From: Saccharopolyspora ipomoeae
GTDB lineage: Bacteria; Actinomycetota; Actinomycetes; Mycobacteriales; Pseudonocardiaceae
NCBI RefSeq assembly: GCF_029952525.1
Contig: NZ_JASAOF010000004.1
Location: forward strand, 1-64,000
Direction: 5' to 3'
DNA: 64,000 nucleotides
The translations under genes were made by a program, and so were the position numbers. The notes beneath the pieces are model-generated. The model was not told where the DNA came from. It was given only the letters and a program-made list of their open reading frames with translations, and did no database searches. How positions within the stretch are numbered: the stretch's first letter is position 1; each line of letters starts with the position of its first letter. Positions 62,636 to 64,000 of this stretch are shown here, in pieces.

Positions 62636-63390
62636 GCAACGAGATGGCCGCGCTGACAGGTACCTACGCCGTGGACGCGCTGATCGGGACGGAGCTCGAC
62701 CGGTTCGAGCGGCACCTCGACCGCTGCGAGGACTGCGCCCAGGAGGTGCGAGAGCTGCGGGAAACCGCCGCCCGGCTCGGCGCGGACACCGCGGTCCCGC
62801 CGCCCGAAGCGCTCAAGCACGAGGTGATGGAGGAGATCGCCCGCACCCGGCAGCTCCCGCCGCTGTCGGCGGAACCTCCCCGAGGGCGCGCGTTCCGGTT
62901 CCCGCCGATGACGGGCTGGACGACCCGGCTCGCGGTCGCAGCAGCGGCCGTCGGCATCGCGCTGGCCGCTGCGTTCGGCGGCGTCGCCTGGCAGAGCCAG
63001 CAGCAGCTGGCCGAGGCGAACCGGCTCGCGGAGCAGGCCGGGGCGCACAACGCGGAGGTCGCCAGGCTCCTGCAGTCCCCGGACGCGCGCCTGGTCCACG
63101 GCTCGGCGGGAGAGGCGCGAGCGGTGAGCGTGGTGTCCCGGCGTCTGGGCAGCGCCGCGTTCCTGACCGCGGACATGCCCGCCGCTCCCGCGGACCGGAC
63201 CTACCAGCTCTGGTTCATCGGCGGCGCCGGTCCGACGTCGGCCGGCGTGCTGCCGTCGGCGCCGACGGGCGAACCGCTGATGACGGCCATGCCCGCCGAC
63301 GCCCGGCAGCTCGCCGTGACGGTCGAACCCAGGGGCGGCTCGGCGCAACCGACCACAGAACCGATCATGGTGATGGCCGTGCCCAGCTGA
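62632..63390 (+). CDS. rskA: Anti-sigma-K factor RskA
   Basis: 252 residues. N-terminal sigma-binding part with HLDRCEDC (His28, Cys32, Cys35); transmembrane helix at about 97-118 (TRLAVAAAAVGIALAAAFGGV); extracytoplasmic RskA domain with RRLGSAAFLTADMPAAPADRTYQLWFIG and AVTVEPRGGSAQPT. Holds SigK at the membrane until regulated proteolysis. ATG 62632 overlaps the sigK stop. Confidence 0.93.
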   Translation: MSNEMAALTGTYAVDALIGTELDRFERHLDRCEDCAQEVRELRETAARLGADTAVPPPEALKHEVMEEIARTRQLPPLSAEPPRGRAFRFPPMTGWTTRLAVAAAAVGIALAAAFGGVAWQSQQQLAEANRLAEQAGAHNAEVARLLQSPDARLVHGSAGEARAVSVVSRRLGSAAFLTADMPAAPADRTYQLWFIGGAGPTSAGVLPSAPTGEPLMTAMPADARQLAVTVEPRGGSAQPTTEPIMVMAVPS

Positions 63391-63515
63391 GGGCTTCACC
63401 AGCACCGGGCCATCGGAGACGACGTGGACGGTCGACCCCGCCGCGGTGCGCGGTGGTCCGCGGTGCGCGGGCCACCGCGCACCCGGCCGCGACAACGGGA
63501 GCAACGATCAGCACG
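63391..63515. other. Gap between rskA and the dehydrogenase, nothing recognised
   Basis: 125 bases, GC-rich, with no clear hairpin, promoter or gene. The dehydrogenase may be read through from the sigK operon. Confidence 0.4.
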
Positions 63516-64000
63516 ATGGCGCACATGCGATGGACACTCGACCAGATGCCGCGGCTCGACGGGCGGACGGCGATCGTCACCGGCGCGAGCAGCGGCGTCG
63601 GACTGGCGACAGCACGCGGGCTCGCCCGGGCCGGAGCGCACGTCGTGCTCGCGGTTCGCAGCCTCGATCGCGGCAGGGCGGCCGCTCGTGCGGTGCGCGG
63701 CAGCAACGAGGTGCGCAGCCTCGACCTCGCCGATCTCGCTTCCGTCCGCGAGTTCGCCGCGTCCTGGCGCGGAGACGTCGACGTGCTGGTCAACAACGCA
63801 GGTGTGGCGATGGTCCCCGCCGCGCGCACGGTCGACGGGTTCGAGATGCAGTTCGGCACCAACCACCTCGGCCACTTCGCCCTGACCAACTTGCTGTTGC
63901 CGCACATCACCGGCCGCGTCGTCTCCCTGGCCTCCGGGGCGCACCGGTTCGGGACGATCGACTTCGACGACCCGAACTTCGAGCGCCGCCGCTACCAGCC
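63516..64000 (+). CDS. Short-chain dehydrogenase/reductase, 3' end outside the window
   Basis: At least 161 residues, cut by the window end. Cofactor motif TGASSGVGLATARGLARAG, NNAGVAM, GTNHLGHFALTNLLLP and the start of the active-site region VVSLASGAH; the YxxxK lies beyond the edge. Close in pattern to retinol-dehydrogenase-like members. ATG 63516 or ATG 63525; neither has a strong ribosome-binding site. An SDR gene is also part of the CFA/flavoprotein group in alphaproteobacterial RpoE regulons as I recall, so a role in the same lipid pathway is possible. Confidence 0.88.
   Translation, partial: MAHMRWTLDQMPRLDGRTAIVTGASSGVGLATARGLARAGAHVVLAVRSLDRGRAAARAVRGSNEVRSLDLADLASVREFAASWRGDVDVLVNNAGVAMVPAARTVDGFEMQFGTNHLGHFALTNLLLPHITGRVVSLASGAHRFGTIDFDDPNFERRRYQ

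Overview
The DNA is very GC-rich, with strong G/C at third codon positions, many GTG starts, 4-base stop/start overlaps and tightly packed operons. Together with an FbiC deazaflavin synthase (coenzyme F420), DUF397/XRE pairs, a SigK/RskA pair and SCO4848-type membrane protein, this points to a chromosomal segment of an actinomycete, most likely a Pseudonocardiaceae member such as Saccharopolyspora (inference from gene content; no search was run). No rRNA, tRNA, CRISPR array, intact insertion sequence or prophage was recognised.

Layout. 0.4-18.4 kb is dominated by nucleoside uptake and breakdown: deoC and an aldehyde dehydrogenase with a catalytic-domain-deleted partner, adenosine deaminase next to an IclR regulator, thymidine phosphorylase, cytidine deaminase, and a complete BMP-family nucleoside ABC importer. 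PadR/HAAS, a SUKH protein, a duplicated acidic protein, an ECF-like sigma factor and a coiled-coil protein lie between them. 18.8-29.4 kb is core metabolism: sdhCDAB, a D-Ala-D-Ala carboxypeptidase, a YihY protein, trpS and fbiC. 29.5-38.5 kb is more accessory: a subtilase, a ferredoxin reductase, a two-gene HicA-like/DNA-binding module with its own repeat-rich promoter, exonuclease III, an XRE/DUF397 pair and several unassigned proteins.

38.7-43.8 kb carries an acetyltransferase, an MFS exporter, and a family-5 solute-binding lipoprotein followed by two ABC permeases fused into one protein. No ATPase gene accompanies them, and a Zur-like palindrome sits at the promoter. 44-47.4 kb has a MerR regulator and a divergent S9 peptidase whose two promoters share the same dyad. 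47.4-51 kb encodes an Asp23/AmaP envelope-stress cluster with an ECF sigma factor and a zinc-finger/Asp23 chimera. 51-53.6 kb holds a second YihY protein and glutamate dehydrogenase.

53.7-64 kb resembles an enlarged version of the mycobacterial SigK locus: a fasciclin lipoprotein (MPT70/83 type), a sulfite-oxidase-fold enzyme, a DUF1295 protein, two cyclopropane-fatty-acid-synthase-like methyltransferases, a hydrolase, an amine-oxidase-like flavoprotein, a DUF1365 protein, SigK, RskA and the start of a short-chain dehydrogenase. Three promoters here share a -35/-10 pair with exactly 16 bases between. SigK keeps just two cysteines, 50 residues apart, as in the redox-sensing mycobacterial protein.

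A family of short palindromic repeats with an ACCGC-RGTT core occupies at least three gene ends (about 17.15, 31.05 and 38.53 kb).
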